A DNA stretch of 64,000 bases from Prunus persica (GCF_000346465.2 NC_034009.1:30252131-30316130); one strand, 5' to 3'. Numbered from the stretch's first letter, positions 1 through 12,639 are shown. Numbers and translations are program-made. Notes: generated by a model from the sequence alone, not told the origin.

Positions 1-251
1 CCTCTCTCTTCCTCCCCCACAGTACCTCTCCTCTTTTTAAAGTCACGAGACCCAGTACTGTCCCCAGCTTTGTTGTTTCAATTTTTTTAATTTATTGAGA
101 GATGAGTCCAAAGAGGTTTGGCAGAGAAACTGATAGAGAACTTTCAAAGCTCTTTTTCTTCCACCATCACTCAACTAGCCTCTATATTGCAGTCTCAAAC
201 TGAAAGTCTTATTATTTTCTAAAAGCTTTAGTTCTCTCTCTATCTACCCAT

Positions 252-346
<95 letters not shown>

Positions 347-409
347 TGAGAGATAGAATACTTCGTCCTCACATTCACATTTTTATTTCTGTCTTTCTCT
401 GTCGGTACC
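1..409 (+). promoter_or_regulatory. Upstream region and 5' leader of the JAGGED-like gene
   Basis: This stretch lies directly before the split start codon of the zinc-finger gene. It is pyrimidine-rich and carries a long GA tract (254-346), followed by ordinary leader sequence up to 409. GA tracts in plant promoters and leaders are known targets of GAGA-binding BBR/BPC factors. No clear TATA box could be assigned, so the transcription start is unknown and part of this may be promoter rather than leader. Confidence 0.5.
254..346. repeat. (GA)n microsatellite in the JAGGED-like 5' region
   Basis: About 43 nearly perfect GA units, ending in a slightly degenerate AGAGAGTGAGAGATAG tail. It sits about 60 bp before the start codon, so length variation could alter transcription or the leader. 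Long Ser-Leu reading frames on either strand here are repeat artefacts. Confidence 0.95.
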
Positions 410-2318
410 ATGTAGGTCTTTCCCCCCCATCCCACTTTTCTCACCTGCTAATTGCTTCTCCCTTTTCTCTACCCCATCTCCTTCTCCCTCTCCTGCCCTT
501 ATACTTTATCCAATACTCTTTTTCTTTTTAACCCACCATTTACTGTTTCATAAATGTACTACCTCTGTGGCTTTTAGCGTTGTATATTTATCTCTTGTTT
601 TGATTTGCAGGCGACCTGATGAGGGCAACCCTTTAGACCTCAACAACTTGCCTGATGATCATTTCAGTAGAGATGGTAAACAAGTTGTCGAGGACAGCTT
701 CTCTGGTACTTTTCAAATTTCTACTGCTACTACCGCCAAACCCAAACGGATCAACAATATCAAAACCCCCATATATCTTTTGAAAAGGGCTCACATTTCT
801 TCTTTTCCTTTCTTTTTTCTTTAATTTCTTCTTTTCAATCTTTTTCTTTTCTTTAAAAACGGATGAAAAGCTGTTCTTTGCTTTTAAAGTTCAATTGACA
901 AAATATATATTTCAAATCAAAAAGGTTAACTTAAATGGGGTATGAAGAAGATTATGGATTTAAATTACTCTACTTTTTCCGTCTTAAAATGTGTTCATGA
1001 TGATTTGGGTAATTAATTAATTTAGATAGGGCTGAGGTAGCTGGTAGGGGTTAGTTTAGTTTAGTTTAGTCTTATCGAAGTTGCTTTTATTGTCTGGGTT
1101 TTTAGTTGCAGGCTACAGAAAAAAGAAAAGCGGCGCAAAAGATGGAAAAGACGAGTGTGGGAAGGTCTACGAGTGTAGGTTTTGTTCCCTCAAGTTCTGC
1201 AAATCTCAGGCCCTTGGGGGACACATGAATCGCCATCGTCAAGGCAAGTCAATTTCATTTCTTTAATTATTTACACAAACTAAAACTAGTTGCCTTTATT
1301 TTTTAAAACATTATATTTGAGAAATTAATATTAAAAAAACACACAATTGGGGGCACTGGTCGTCTCATCAAAGATTTAGCCATGAAGCGTCTTGGTCATT
1401 TCAAATAAGTCGAGGAAAAGGAAGTCGTGATTTGATTTGATCATTTGTGTTTCGTTTGTTGAAATTCTTGCTAGATCAATTAAAGGTCATGTACTTTTAT
1501 ATTTGATATTATATTTATATATGTTGTGTGATTTGATTTGATTTAATTTGTGTGTTGGGTCGGAATGGTCACCAGAAAGGGAGACAGAAACACTCAACAA
1601 GGCTCGTCAGCTAGTCTTCAGTAACGATAACCTAGCCGCCCCTCCTCCTCCTCACCTAGGGTATATATGCTTAATTTCTCTTCCTTTTATAAATTGCACT
1701 TTCTTTTCTTCTTTATGGTAATAAACAAATTGAATTATTACATTAATAATTGTTGTTTGATTTTGTAGATGCTGCCATCCAATTACACCGGCAGGATATC
1801 ATCATCCGGCTGCTGCAGGCAACAACATTGGCGGTGACCCAACATTACCTCTCAGATTCCCAGCAAGAATGTTTTCTGGCTCTTCGTCAAGTACCCTCGT
1901 ACCACCACCGCCTCCGCCGGCGGTGCCACAGCCAGGTGTTCAACCGCCTCAACAACCATATTTATACTCCTCTCCTTCGCGGCCCATGTTCCCTGCTTCC
2001 CATTACCCTCACCATCAACACTCGGTCAATGATTATTATGTTGGACATGTTCTTAGCAGCACTAGTAGTAGTAGCCCCTCACAGTATGGTCATGGTCACC
2101 CAAATGTGAACTATGGAGCATCACCACCGGAGCCCGCCAACTACACTTGCATTGGTGCACCTGTGGGACCCGGAGGAGGAGGAGGTGGAGGTGGTGGTAG
2201 AGACGGGTCACTGCACATGAACCAGGAGGAGGGATTGAATTGGAGCAGGAGCTATGCAGGGACACAGCAGCGTTTGGATCCTCCTCCTTCGATCAATCGA
2301 TTTCAACCTGGCTTCTAA
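410..2318 (+). CDS. JAG: JAGGED-like C2H2 zinc-finger transcription factor
   Basis: Five exons: 410-411, 611-705, 1112-1243, 1576-1660 and 1769-2318, giving 287 residues plus TAA with all phases matching. Exon 1 supplies only AT of the start codon; exon 2 begins with the G. The protein starts MRPDEGNPLDLNNLPDD, with an EAR-like LDLNNLP at residues 9-15, a repression motif. One zinc finger follows at 54-74 with the plant QALGGH signature (C-x2-C-x12-H-x3-H), then a Pro/Ser/Tyr-rich tail with a nine-glycine run. This layout is that of JAGGED/NUBBIN, nuclear regulators of lateral organ growth, blade and fruit shape. Intron 3 (1244-1575) has a GC donor in the strong context AAG|GCAAGT. The N-terminal EAR and finger make the family call firm; orthology to JAG rather than NUB is less certain. 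Confidence 0.93.
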
Positions 2319-2420
2319 TGTTAAAAACAAATTATTATTATTATTATTATTTTGTTTTTGTTTCTTCTGAGAGATAGTCTTGAAGTATTATTATTAGGGT
2401 CTCTGCCTCGACACGCCACC

Positions 2421-3010
2421 TAGGGGTGGGCACGGTTCGGTTTGGACCGGTTTTTGCCTCAAATTAGAACCGATCCAATACTATTCATCCGGTTTGGTTC
2501 GGTTCGGTTTTAATAAAAAAAATTTCAAAAACTGTCCGGTTCGGTTTGAACCGGTTTCGGTCCGGTTCCGGTTCGGTTCGGTTTTGAACCGGATTATAAA
2601 AATTATTTTTTTAAATTACTTTTTAATACAATTCTCAACTGAAATATTATTTTTTTACTTGAAAATTAACAAATTATTCAATTTCATATAAAAAATAAAT
2701 ATTAAAGTGAGAAAATAGAGATATTTTGACATTGAACTTGGATAAATATTATGTTTTTTTTAGTGAAATTAAAAATATAGCATTAAATATAAATATATAT
2801 ATTGAAATTATATATTTTTTTAGTTTCACCGGTTCGGTTCGGCCCGGTTCGGTTTTTGAAGACATGGAACCGGATCCGGAACCAGTCCAAACCGGTCCGG
2901 TTCGGTTTTTGACCGGTTTTTGACTTTTTGGTCAACTCGGTTTTTTTCCGGTTTGGTTCGGTGCGGTTTGGTTTGGATTTCCGGTTCGCCGGTTTGAGTG
3001 CCCACCCCTA
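2421..3010. mobile_element. Non-autonomous hAT-type MITE rich in GGTTCGG units
   Basis: A 590 bp element with 13-bp perfect terminal inverted repeats TAGGGGTGGGCAC / GTGCCCACCCCTA. It is flanked by a perfect 8-bp target duplication ACGCCACC (2413-2420 and 3011-3018), the hAT size. Both arms are built of degenerate GGTTCGGTTT/ACCGGTT units around an AT-rich centre. No transposase is encoded. It lies 103 bp after the JAGGED-like stop codon, so it may touch that gene's 3' end. Confidence 0.9.
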
Positions 3011-3018
3011 ACGCCACC

Positions 3019-5843
3019 CACAATGGACAGAGGGAAAGAGAGAGACTTAACAAGCTGACAAATGGGGTCATGAGAGGAAGGAGATGAGAGAGGTTTTTTG
3101 GTATTTTCTACTGGGCCAGCTTTTAAGCTCATCGACACCCTCAGCAAGTTTGGCTTCAAGTTGTGGGGTTGGGGGGGCTTTCAACATTGGAAATCTGAAG
3201 AGGGGTGTCTTTTGTATGTGTGTATCACTTCTACTACCAAGTCTGAAAAGGGAACTAGAAAGACCTTGTGGGACAACAAGTTAGATATGAACTGAAAGTT
3301 CTCAACCCCTTTTTGCATTTCTAGTTCGTTTTGCATGCCAATCAATTTTTCCTTTTTCTTTTTCTCGCTTTTTTCTATTTGCTTCCATTTGCCTTTTCCT
3401 ATAGCATTTAATTATGCGGCCTCAGCGTTTTGACCAGAGGAAAAGGGAGATTTTCGCCCTCTTTTTTTTTTTTTTTTTGGATGAAATAAAGTTTAGGTGG
3501 AAGGGAGGAGGACAGAGGGGGTGTCGTAGCTTCTTTTTGGTTTTTACAAATTACCCAGTAAAAGGGTTTGTCGCCCTCCTTCTGGTTTCTGGGTCATATA
3601 TGGTCACACCATGCTTGCACTGTAGGGAGCAATGACCTGTTGAGAACTCGCAATCCCATCAAACTTTTTACTGCAACTTCTCTCACCCAGAATCAATCAA
3701 ATTTGTTGTCTGTAAGAGTTGTGCAAACTATACCCTTCCAAACTTCAAAGCATCTCCGGATCCCCACCGATATTATACTCAGAGCCACAATGATAAGAGT
3801 AATTACTTTCCCTCCTCATCTAATTACTAATTAGTAGTTGTTTTTCTATATTAAAACAATGATAAGAGTTATAAGTACTGCAAGAACAGCTCACCTTCTA
3901 AAATGAAAACCTTAATTACAAGTCTTCTCATTAGGGGTGGATTCAGTTGACAATTTTTCCTACGATATATGTCAAAGCATTTCGTCAAACAAATCATTCT
4001 ATATATGCCAATTTATCCCATGTAAGACTTATATGTTTCAACGGTATAAAGCACTTACTTATGTACCCGATTTTAGAATTATCTTTTGGCCTCTCCTTTG
4101 TACGAAGAGAAAATCCATTTATCTATTAATGCATCATATGGGATGAATGATGTGAAATTCATTGTATATGTTTATATCGTGTGCATATCCATACATAATA
4201 TATTTGCATGAATTAATAATGATGTACATTTGAGAATGCATATACTTCCAAACATTCACATCTATGTTGAGATAGAAGGAACTTACTTGTTTGTCTATTT
4301 AGGTACAAGTGCATTTACTTCCAAACGACAAAGAAAGATTTACAAAGTGATGAAATTTTTCACCAAATAAAAATTACCAATTACCATGTTTTTAATTCGA
4401 ACTAGGAGGGTAGGGGGGATAGGTGTGTTTCTCATTTTCTGTGAAAAAAAAAAAATGGGGAGAAGGCTTTGGCCTTTTCTACGGGTTTTCTTTTCTATTG
4501 GTTGTATTTGTCTAATTCCGATCGAACATTGGCACTCTGAGACATATGGACTCATGAACTTGAATCCAATTAAATATTGGTAGCGTGGTGGTGGGTTCCC
4601 TATTAAGCGTCTCTTAAATTCGGGAGACTTGACAAAGTGATTAGGATACTTTATTGCAGGCTATAGCCGTGAGGCTTAACAGAGCAACCTATTTTTCAGC
4701 CAATTGCTGGGCTTGAATAGTGAAGGCGATTAGGGGTTCAGGTGCTTAAAAGTGCAACTTGAAGTGACCGAAGATTGGTAGGGAGGTGGAGCAACAGGAG
4801 CTACACAAGAGACAGAGATACTTGAAGAAGAAAGCAGCCCTAACCCTAGCTAGTAGCCCTAACACGTACAGGCTAAACCTGCAAACATATAAATCATAGG
4901 TTAAGCTGGACTGCAACATCTACGCCGCTGCTTGTTTGCAGATAAGAGATCAGTATGTTAACTATTGGAACTACATATCTGAGGCCCATACTGGGTTCTG
5001 CTAGCTAGTGCTTAACCTGATTTGGTTACAAGCTAAAACCTAGCTGGACCCACAAGCACATATGCATAACTCAAGATCCTTCAACTTATTTTATTTTATT
5101 AGCTAGTTTGAAGAAAAGAGGGCAAGTGTTTGGAACTTTGGATCCTAACTAGCTGCATATTCAGTAGATGATGATACATGAATTTGGTGATTGTTGTAAT
5201 CAAATCTAGCCATATATTTAACTAGCATGTAATTGGTGATTGAACTAATTAAGATATTAATTATGATAATTACTTAAGGTATAATTGGTGGCACGTAATT
5301 GGATGAGCTGCCTTCATCGTCTTCTTGGCGTTTCCTGTTTAAACGTTTGGTAAGTATAAGTATACGTATAAATACTTAACCACCTCAAAAATCTTCACTT
5401 TTGCAGAGCAAATCACAAACTAGGTCAGACTGGATGTTCGAGCATTGAATAAGTGATGACTCAAGAGCGGCTGGCCCACCATAAATATGTAAAATAAAGA
5501 TATAAAGTTAAGAAACATTTGATTATTTGATGTGTTTCTTTCGTTGAAGTCGATTTTTGTTTTAATAATTAATTCACTGACAACTAACTGCTGTATTTGC
5601 AGCTATCTATAGCAGCAGCAGTATATTAAAAAAGGACAAAGGATAAACAGAACAAAGCTATATAGATCTTTATTATTACCAAGAAAAAAAAAACATAAAA
5701 TCCTCAAGGAAAAGAAATTAGTTAAAATAACTTCCAGCGTTGAAATGTCCTAGTAATTAATCTGATTGATTATTTTAACTGTTCACTGAATTTGTACTCA
5801 TCTATATTTCCTCTTTATATATGAATGAACTTGTACTGTTTTT
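3019..5843. other. Intergenic, no gene recognised
   Basis: Mixed AT-rich sequence with a T17 run near 3462-3478. No reading frame here resembles a known protein, and no tRNA or known miRNA was recognised. The first few hundred bases may hold transcript-end or insertion debris after the MITE. Confidence 0.6.
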
Positions 5844-5972
5844 ATTTATTTTTTTAGAATTAGCGATGGATATATTGCATTGAGGAAGGGGGCATTTATC
5901 CTGGAATTCTAACGGGTGACCAAAGCGGGGACAGGGGAGGGACCTCACCACTGAGGTAAACCCCTTGGTCTC
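5844..5972 (-). mobile_element. tRNA-type SINE (candidate)
   Basis: Read on the minus strand, the segment starts GAGACCAAGGGGTTTACC. A CTCAGTGGTGAGG stretch follows, resembling an RNA polymerase III A box, and GTTAGAATTCC resembles a B box; the segment ends in an A-rich tail (AAAAAATAAATAAA). Direct repeats TACTGTTTT flank it at 5834-5842 and 5973-5981, as expected for target-primed insertion. Length about 130 bp is normal for a plant SINE. The family is not identified. Confidence 0.6.
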
Positions 5973-5982
5973 TACTGTTTTA

Positions 5983-7588
5983 ATTATATAATTAAGTTAA
6001 TTACAAGAAAACAGAGCAACCATATTGGAATGCAGCAAGTATAGTATATTATACTCTCTCTTTCTCATATGTGCGATCCCGAGACCGCAAGACATAATAT
6101 ATATAATGAAGAAAGGTACGACACTGTATCTATATGTATAGGTTGACAAAGATCGGGGCTCACAGAGAGAGAGAGGGATGGATCAGAGATAATTAAGTAG
6201 AGTTGGTTTTGAGATAGAGACTGAAGATTTGATATATGAGAGGTCCATAGTGCATGTATAAACTTCAAAATAGCCTCAACAAAAGTAGACGGAAATCAGC
6301 GATATATGAGAGGTCCATAGTGCATGTATAAACTTCAAAATAGCCTCAACAAAAGTAGACGGAAATCAGCTATAGACTCAGCTTAGTTCATTCATATTTC
6401 TAATAGTAAATTTGCTTTACACTTTTCAAATTCAACTTGCTTTACTTGCAACCCTTCATTTTATATTTCAACGTGTAATGGGGTGGTGTTTTAAGTTTTG
6501 ATTCCCCAATTTATTGTGGTGATTCTCTCTAAAATTGTTGTATGTAATTAATTATCCGTTTTATTATTAAAATTCATTAATACAGTCGACAATGTGTTGG
6601 CCAAAAAGGGCCTTTTTCCTTATTCCCTTTTTGAAATTTTGTTCCATATTTCCCGAATAATAATCTACCTATTTTGGAATTTGAATTTCATTTATTGTAC
6701 CTAGTTTTTTCATGGATAATAATCTACCTATTTTTTTCATAGATAATAATTTACCTATTACCTTTTATGAGTAATAATTTATCTTTTATTTTATCCTACG
6801 AGTCATATGATGTAATATACGTAGGCATGAAAATGTTAACGTACATAATATCATCTAATTAAAGTACTTTTTTTTTTTTTTTTGCATTGTACTTATTAAA
6901 ATATATATATATAATTGGAGGGTGTATGTTTGAACTAATTTGATTGTAGGCCATTATTACAGGAGTGTAAACATAAATGTACAATGAGAGGTATTATTTA
7001 TTTGCATAAAATTAAGGGATAAAAAATGGTCAGCCACCAAATAAAGATCTAGTGGCATGATTTGTTAATAAATCAACTTACATAGACACATTGTCATCCA
7101 ATTTTAAAATTGAATTTTACTTAAGCGTTGTATTATTAGTGGGTTATTGTCTATGATTTTTGAGTTACAAGGATAGCATGAACTTATTTCCAATCAACTT
7201 ATATTAACCTAATAATCTAGCATATCTTTTAGCAGTTTTATAGTTAATTATTTGGGGTTGAGTTAATGAACTGACCTGAGATACGTCCCTCTCTCTGCAC
7301 TGCGTTTGCGTGTGATCAGTTCTGTGTGCACTGTAGCACTGTGAGATGGGAAAAGAAGAAAGACAAACTAGCTTGGTCTTGTTCTCTTTCAAGTACGAAA
7401 ATAGTTTAGCTCACAATGCCTCATTTAATGGCTTCTATCAATAATTGCAAAAAGAATTGACCTTCAGTTAATAGTATTTCTGCCTTCTATGAAAACTAGC
7501 TATACCTAGGCAACCCAATTGGACCGCTGGAAATTTCTTTTGTTTTTTGTTGCCTCAAAGATTCTAAAACCTAATGGCCAAAATAAAA

Positions 7589-7591
<3 letters not shown>
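5983..7591. other. Intergenic, AT-rich, no gene recognised
   Basis: Contains the 70 bp duplication described separately and, around 6655-6785, four or five degenerate copies of ATAATAATCTACCTATTTT. No coding potential was recognised on either strand. Confidence 0.6.
6231..6370. repeat. Exact 70 bp tandem duplication
   Basis: Two head-to-tail copies, 6231-6300 and 6301-6370, that look identical base for base, each starting GATATATGAGAGGTCC and ending GGAAATCAGC. Perfect identity in non-coding DNA suggests a very recent event or an assembly duplication. Confidence 0.92.

Positions 7592-7664
<73 letters not shown>
7592..7664. repeat. (AG)n microsatellite
   Basis: About 36 AG units in intergenic DNA, far from any recognised gene. 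Confidence 0.95.
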
Positions 7665-7667
<3 letters not shown>

Positions 7668-8347
7668 TACAACAAACCTAGTTATATGTATATAATTTCC
7701 ATGACAAAAGTTGCATTACCCACATTATATATTTGAAGCTTCGTTCAGAAAAGAGAAAGAAAAAAACCATATATAATAATAATCTTCATGGTTGACTAAT
7801 TTATTTTCGTTTTCTTTTCATAGGTCATATTTGACTAATTTTAGTTGGTAAGATGGAGATGTAAAAACGAATCAAATTATTAATTCACATTGCAAAATAT
7901 TTCAAAAAAATTAGAATTACACTGTAACAAGTTTGTATCAAACAGTTTTGTACTTAAATTTTTGAGAAGAGAGAAATGCCAAACAGCTTCAATTTGCTTT
8001 GACTAGTTACAAAGATAATCGTATTTATATTGTTTAGCTCAAAAGCATGTGTAAGTGCATTAAAAGCAACGGCTCTGATGATGATAGTATCTGAAGTGGA
8101 TTTGTATTAATTTGAAAATAGCACCACTTTAGGAAGCCTAAGATGATTCTAATTATAGTCCACGCAGAGCTAAATAGAGCCAACGGCAACCGGGAACTGC
8201 CCTTGTTTGGTTACTTTACAAATATATATCAAACAAAAAAACAGCCACCACTTAGTCCACAACAGTAATTAAGTACCATGCGTATAGGCTTAGGGGCCTG
8301 GCTAGTAGGAAAGTTGCATGTGTTGTTGTGTTTGTTCAGATTTTAAA

Positions 8348-8391
<44 letters not shown>

Positions 8392-9013
8392 AATAGATAT
8401 AGATAGATATAAAAGAGATGATGAAGCAGCAGCAGCTAGGGTAGCAGTAGGTGAGTCTGAAGGGAAGGGAGCGACCAATGGAAAATATGGGATTTTAAAA
8501 CGAAATTCAAGACGAAAACGACCCTTCATTTCAACAATATCAATGTGGGTTGTTGGTGTAGATCACGCGGTTGAGGGAAGAGCACCTCTTATGGCATGTT
8601 ATGATTCAAACCAGGCTTTCTTTTTTGGTGCGCTGTTGTTATGTAGCTTTGTCTAGCTACCTCTGTCGTCTCTCGTCGTCCTTATTACTTCTCCATCCAT
8701 CTGCTGCTAATTATCATGTTACATCTTTTTCACACACACATGCACAGTGCACTCACTCTATCTCCGTGGCATGGCACAGTCAATATATATATATATAATA
8801 TAAGTGTATGTATGTACGGCGAGTGTGGCTTTCAGAACTGTTTGCTGAAGTTTCATGCATGAGTCTTTTGAGAGAAAGAGACGTGGGTTTTGTGTTTGCA
8901 TGAGAGAGGGCATGTCGTTGAGAAGTGTGACTATATGATATGTACAAGTATGCATCAGGAAATGTAAACTTGTCTCTGCCTCCCCACAACCATTAGCTTA
9001 GCTAGATTTGTAT

Positions 9014-9048
<35 letters not shown>

Positions 9049-10014
9049 TATATGCAGTGCAGCCTTAATTAGCTCTAGGCTCTAGCTAGCTAGGGCAATA
9101 GAGGGATCTATATAACTTTTACCTGGAACCTATAGCCTATAGGGGTCTTTCTCTCAGCCTTCTGTGGCTGTGAAATCTGTGATATGTATATATGGCAGTA
9201 TCGTGTAGATCGGATCGGACTCCCTGGGAAAGCAAACAAGAATGTTTTGGTTTGTTCTGATCTATGTCAAACTTTTCTCTGTGGGTTTTTGGCTTTGCCT
9301 TCAGTTTCTCTGGTTGTTTTTTAACCAATCACGGTTTGCCACTTCAGGTTATTACTGTATACTGTGGCTCTCCCTCCTCCTATCCTATCCTATATTATAT
9401 GCCTTTTTCTATCTTCGGAAAAGAAAAAACTTACCAGACGAGTTACTGGTGGTGGTGGTGTACGTAAAATATATTGTTTCTCCTTCTTAATAAGAAGTTT
9501 TAATTATTAAAGCAACAGATCCATCGACGATATATATGCAGATGTTACATAATCCACTGCCCGCAGATTAAAACATATGAATGAATCTGAGTCTTGAGAA
9601 GAAAAGTGGAACCCTTAACTCCGAACATAATGATTTGTGAGGTCTTGCTAAAGACTTTTCTTTTTCTTTTTTCTGTCCAAGAAGTCCAAAACATGGCTCA
9701 TGGACGGCCATGAAGCTTAAGAATCCTGGGACTTGGTGTGAAATAAAGAGCAGGTGCCTTCCAATTTAAACACAACACAAAATAAGTTCAAGAAAAGAGA
9801 TTGCAATAGATAACAGTTGGTGAATGTTAGAGAAAAACAAATGAGTTCTTGACCATCACAAGATACAAGATATACAAATGATCATATTCGTCAATACAGT
9901 ATAATCCTCAGCACCTTCTTTAAAAACTATTGGAAAGTGTATTCCATGGTGTGACGTATGCTTTCTTATGTGCTGTTCCTGCTGTGCACCTTGATCCAAT
10001 TATTCATTTGAGCA
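7665..10014. other. Intergenic with TA microsatellites, then the IST1-like 3' flank
   Basis: Holds TA tracts at about 8353-8384, 8780-8796 and 9017-9046. No convincing protein or RNA gene was found. The last 100-150 bp before 10015 are the likely 3' untranslated region of the minus-strand IST1-like gene. Confidence 0.55.
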
Positions 10015-12243
10015 CTACAAGGACTTAACCAGCTCTGCAGCGGAACGGGCAGCAGCAGATGCACGCTCAGCAGAAGCAATGGCAGCTCGAGCTCTCTCCA
10101 GGATCTCAGATGATTTTGGTCTTGTCTCCCTTTTGGTATCACTAACTGCTGCCGCTTTATCATCATTAATCGATGGTTGAATCTCATTAGTGTATGATGT
10201 GTGTGTCTCCCTTAAAGGTCTTGGAGCATGAAGGTACTTAGGTTCTTGTTTAATATCTGCAGCCACAATAGAGTGTGCCCCATTAGAAGGTGAAGAACTA
10301 AAAGAGCCTTGTTTTGCCGGAGCTTGAGAAGGTGCTGCTCCACCACTTACGTGCTTGGATCCACCCTACAGATAATGGCAAAAATACCACAGTTATTGTA
10401 ATTACAGAGTAAAAATAACATAAAAGAAAGGTACTAATATATTTCAAATTCTGCAATAGACAATATGCCTGAATAGATATGGAATGACATAAAGTGTAAT
10501 TGTTGATTAACATGCCAAATCAAAACCAAGAAATTCCCATATCATGAATATGCTTGTGAAAGCATGAGAAGCACACACAAGAAACTCCCATATCATGAGA
10601 AGTTGCACAGGGTGTCTAGTCATTATTCTGATGGACCAAATGATGTCAAAAGATTAAGCTACACCTAATTCGTTTGAAAATGGAAAAGAACTTAATTTGG
10701 TAAAAGTACCAGCAGATCCTCATGCGTTTTACTGAATTCTGCTTCAGTATTAGAAGAATCCCAATTCAGATTGTACTCTTGTGCAATTTCCTTCAAGACC
10801 CTAAGCCTGGCCTCTCCAGATGGAGCACTAACTGAAAGCTTCTCAATTATCTGCCAAAATTACATTTAAAGAATTGAAAAAGTGGTATCAGTTTTTGATA
10901 AATATTGGTTGTTCATGCAGAGATTCACAATTGCACATGCAACAAAATACTTAACAGTTCGGTTGACCCCAGAATCAGGACGAAGCTCAGACGCAGCTGA
11001 TACAAATTCCTTTCCATATTTTGCTGTAAACAAATTCTTGATCTGCAATAAATCTGGAACTTCTGAACATCTTGGGGAAGCAAAAATTATACTTGATATA
11101 GCTTCTCGTAATTCTGGTGGACACTCCCTGTAAGGAGAAAAATGGTTAAAAATTGAGTGGCATAAACAAATTATATTGACATACATGTGGGAAGAAATAA
11201 CAGAATTTCAACATGCCTGCTGGTTAAGAAATTAAAAAACACACAATACTCAGTGTTTCCTACTCCCATTAGTATATCATGATATAAACTCCAATGTACT
11301 TTCTTAATGTAATACACCTGATGCTTTACATGTCATATTTGACAATTACCAACAATCAATGGATTTACCTCTGGCTTTCAATAATGGGAACACGTGCAAG
11401 GACAAATTCACAGAACAGCTCCAATATCTCATACGCAGCCCATATGTCTTGCTCTCGTATAACATGCTCCACCTGACCAGATTATGAAATGCTCACCAAA
11501 GCTATCAATAATAATTCAAACATGAATTAAATTTTAATCAAATAGGCATTGACATCTTTGAGTATAGTTTTGAAAGTTGTACCCGAATTCGAGCTATTGC
11601 TTCTTGGCCAGCCTGCAAAAATTGCGCAATTTCCTTGCGCATGTGTTTGAGCTGCACATCTCTCTTGTTTTGCAGCAATTTCATGCGTGAAATAGCCAAG
11701 TTCAAACATGTTTTGCTACAAAACAACTACCAAGGTTAAGACTTCACCGAATTACAAGAGCAATTCAAACAAGTAGACAGATATTTGACTCCAAGTCTCA
11801 ATATTTGATAATCACACGCGGCAGAGTTAAGAAACAACCAAATTACTAGAGACAACGAATATCTAGCGCCAACAGCAAAAACTATCCAAAAATATTGACG
11901 AGAAATGCACAAAATCGATCAAAAATATTTTAATGAAAGAAACCCATATGCTGAAATGCATTAATGATTGGGTGCCTCGAAGAATCCAGAATTTCGAGAA
12001 CATATTGTCCACTAATTAAACTGCAATTCTACGAAAACTTAGAATTATGGGATCAAACTTGAAAGTAAAGTTGACCGACAGAAATTATACGAAATCAAAT
12101 CATGATAAGCAAAGAATAAGGATTTGAATAACAGAAACAAACATATAATAAAGGGATGAGATTCAGGGGCCAAGGCAAATGGGTATGACCTACCACTTTG
12201 TGCCAAAAACGCCTCTGTTGAAAAGCTGGTTTAAGAGAGACAT
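10015..12243 (-). CDS. IST1-like protein (ESCRT-III associated)
   Basis: Six exons on the minus strand: 12243-12194, 11715-11583, 11472-11369, 11127-10956, 10850-10710 and 10365-10015, all GT-AG with matching phases, 316 residues. The start MSLLNQLFNRGVFGTK joins CKTCLNLAISRMKLL across intron 1, the usual beginning of plant IST1 proteins. The IST1 (DUF292) helical domain spans about residues 10-180, with REIAQFL-like, RVEHVIREQ and RECPPELREAISS blocks and the AAKYGKEF-type block (here TAKYGKEFVSAASELRPDSGVN). The tail is low-complexity and ends in an Ala-rich helix. Family members bind ESCRT-III and VPS4/SKD1 and act in multivesicular body sorting in the cytosol and at endosomes. The gene is short for the plant family and lacks the long C-terminus of some paralogues. 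Which Arabidopsis ISTL it matches is not clear. Confidence 0.92.
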
Positions 12244-12639
12244 GGATGATGGATGCCTAATGAAGACGATGAGCCTCTTGTAGATAATCTCGATCGCTTA
12301 ATGAAGCCCTTTCAGACTACGATTTATAGTTTCTGGGGGAACAATTGCCGAAAATCAGCTACTTTTCTTCAACTTCTGGGTCAAGCTCCGTTTGGCATAG
12401 CGTTCAAGTTTTCGTTTTTTATGTACCAACTCTGCTGGATCAGTGCCTCCCTTTTTTCAACCAATTTTTACTTATACTCGGATGACAGCTCTAAATCTTC
12501 AATAATGTCGGACCCAAAAAAAATTACATGGAATACTTTTTTTGTTTTGTTTGTTTATATCATATTTAAATCAATTTACCATTATTATGTTATTGACACT
12601 AAATAATGGGATATTTTTCAAAGGTCGATGAATAGGTTT
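12244..12639. other. Upstream region of the IST1-like gene
   Basis: About 400 bp between the IST1-like start and the 3' end of a LINE. A 117-codon open stretch on the plus strand (12253-12606) has no recognisable domain and reads like AT-rich filler, so it is treated as non-coding. The region probably carries the promoter of the minus-strand gene. Confidence 0.55.

Noticed and set aside
244..444. Ser-Leu repeat reading frame on the minus strand
   Set aside because: A pure product of the GA microsatellite.
1750..2109. Alternative plus-strand frame over JAGGED-like exon 5
   Set aside because: Out of phase with the conserved exon chain; the in-phase reading gives the family protein.
12253..12606. 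117-codon plus-strand frame upstream of the IST1-like gene
   Set aside because: No domain, AT-driven codons, and it lies in the promoter of the divergent gene.
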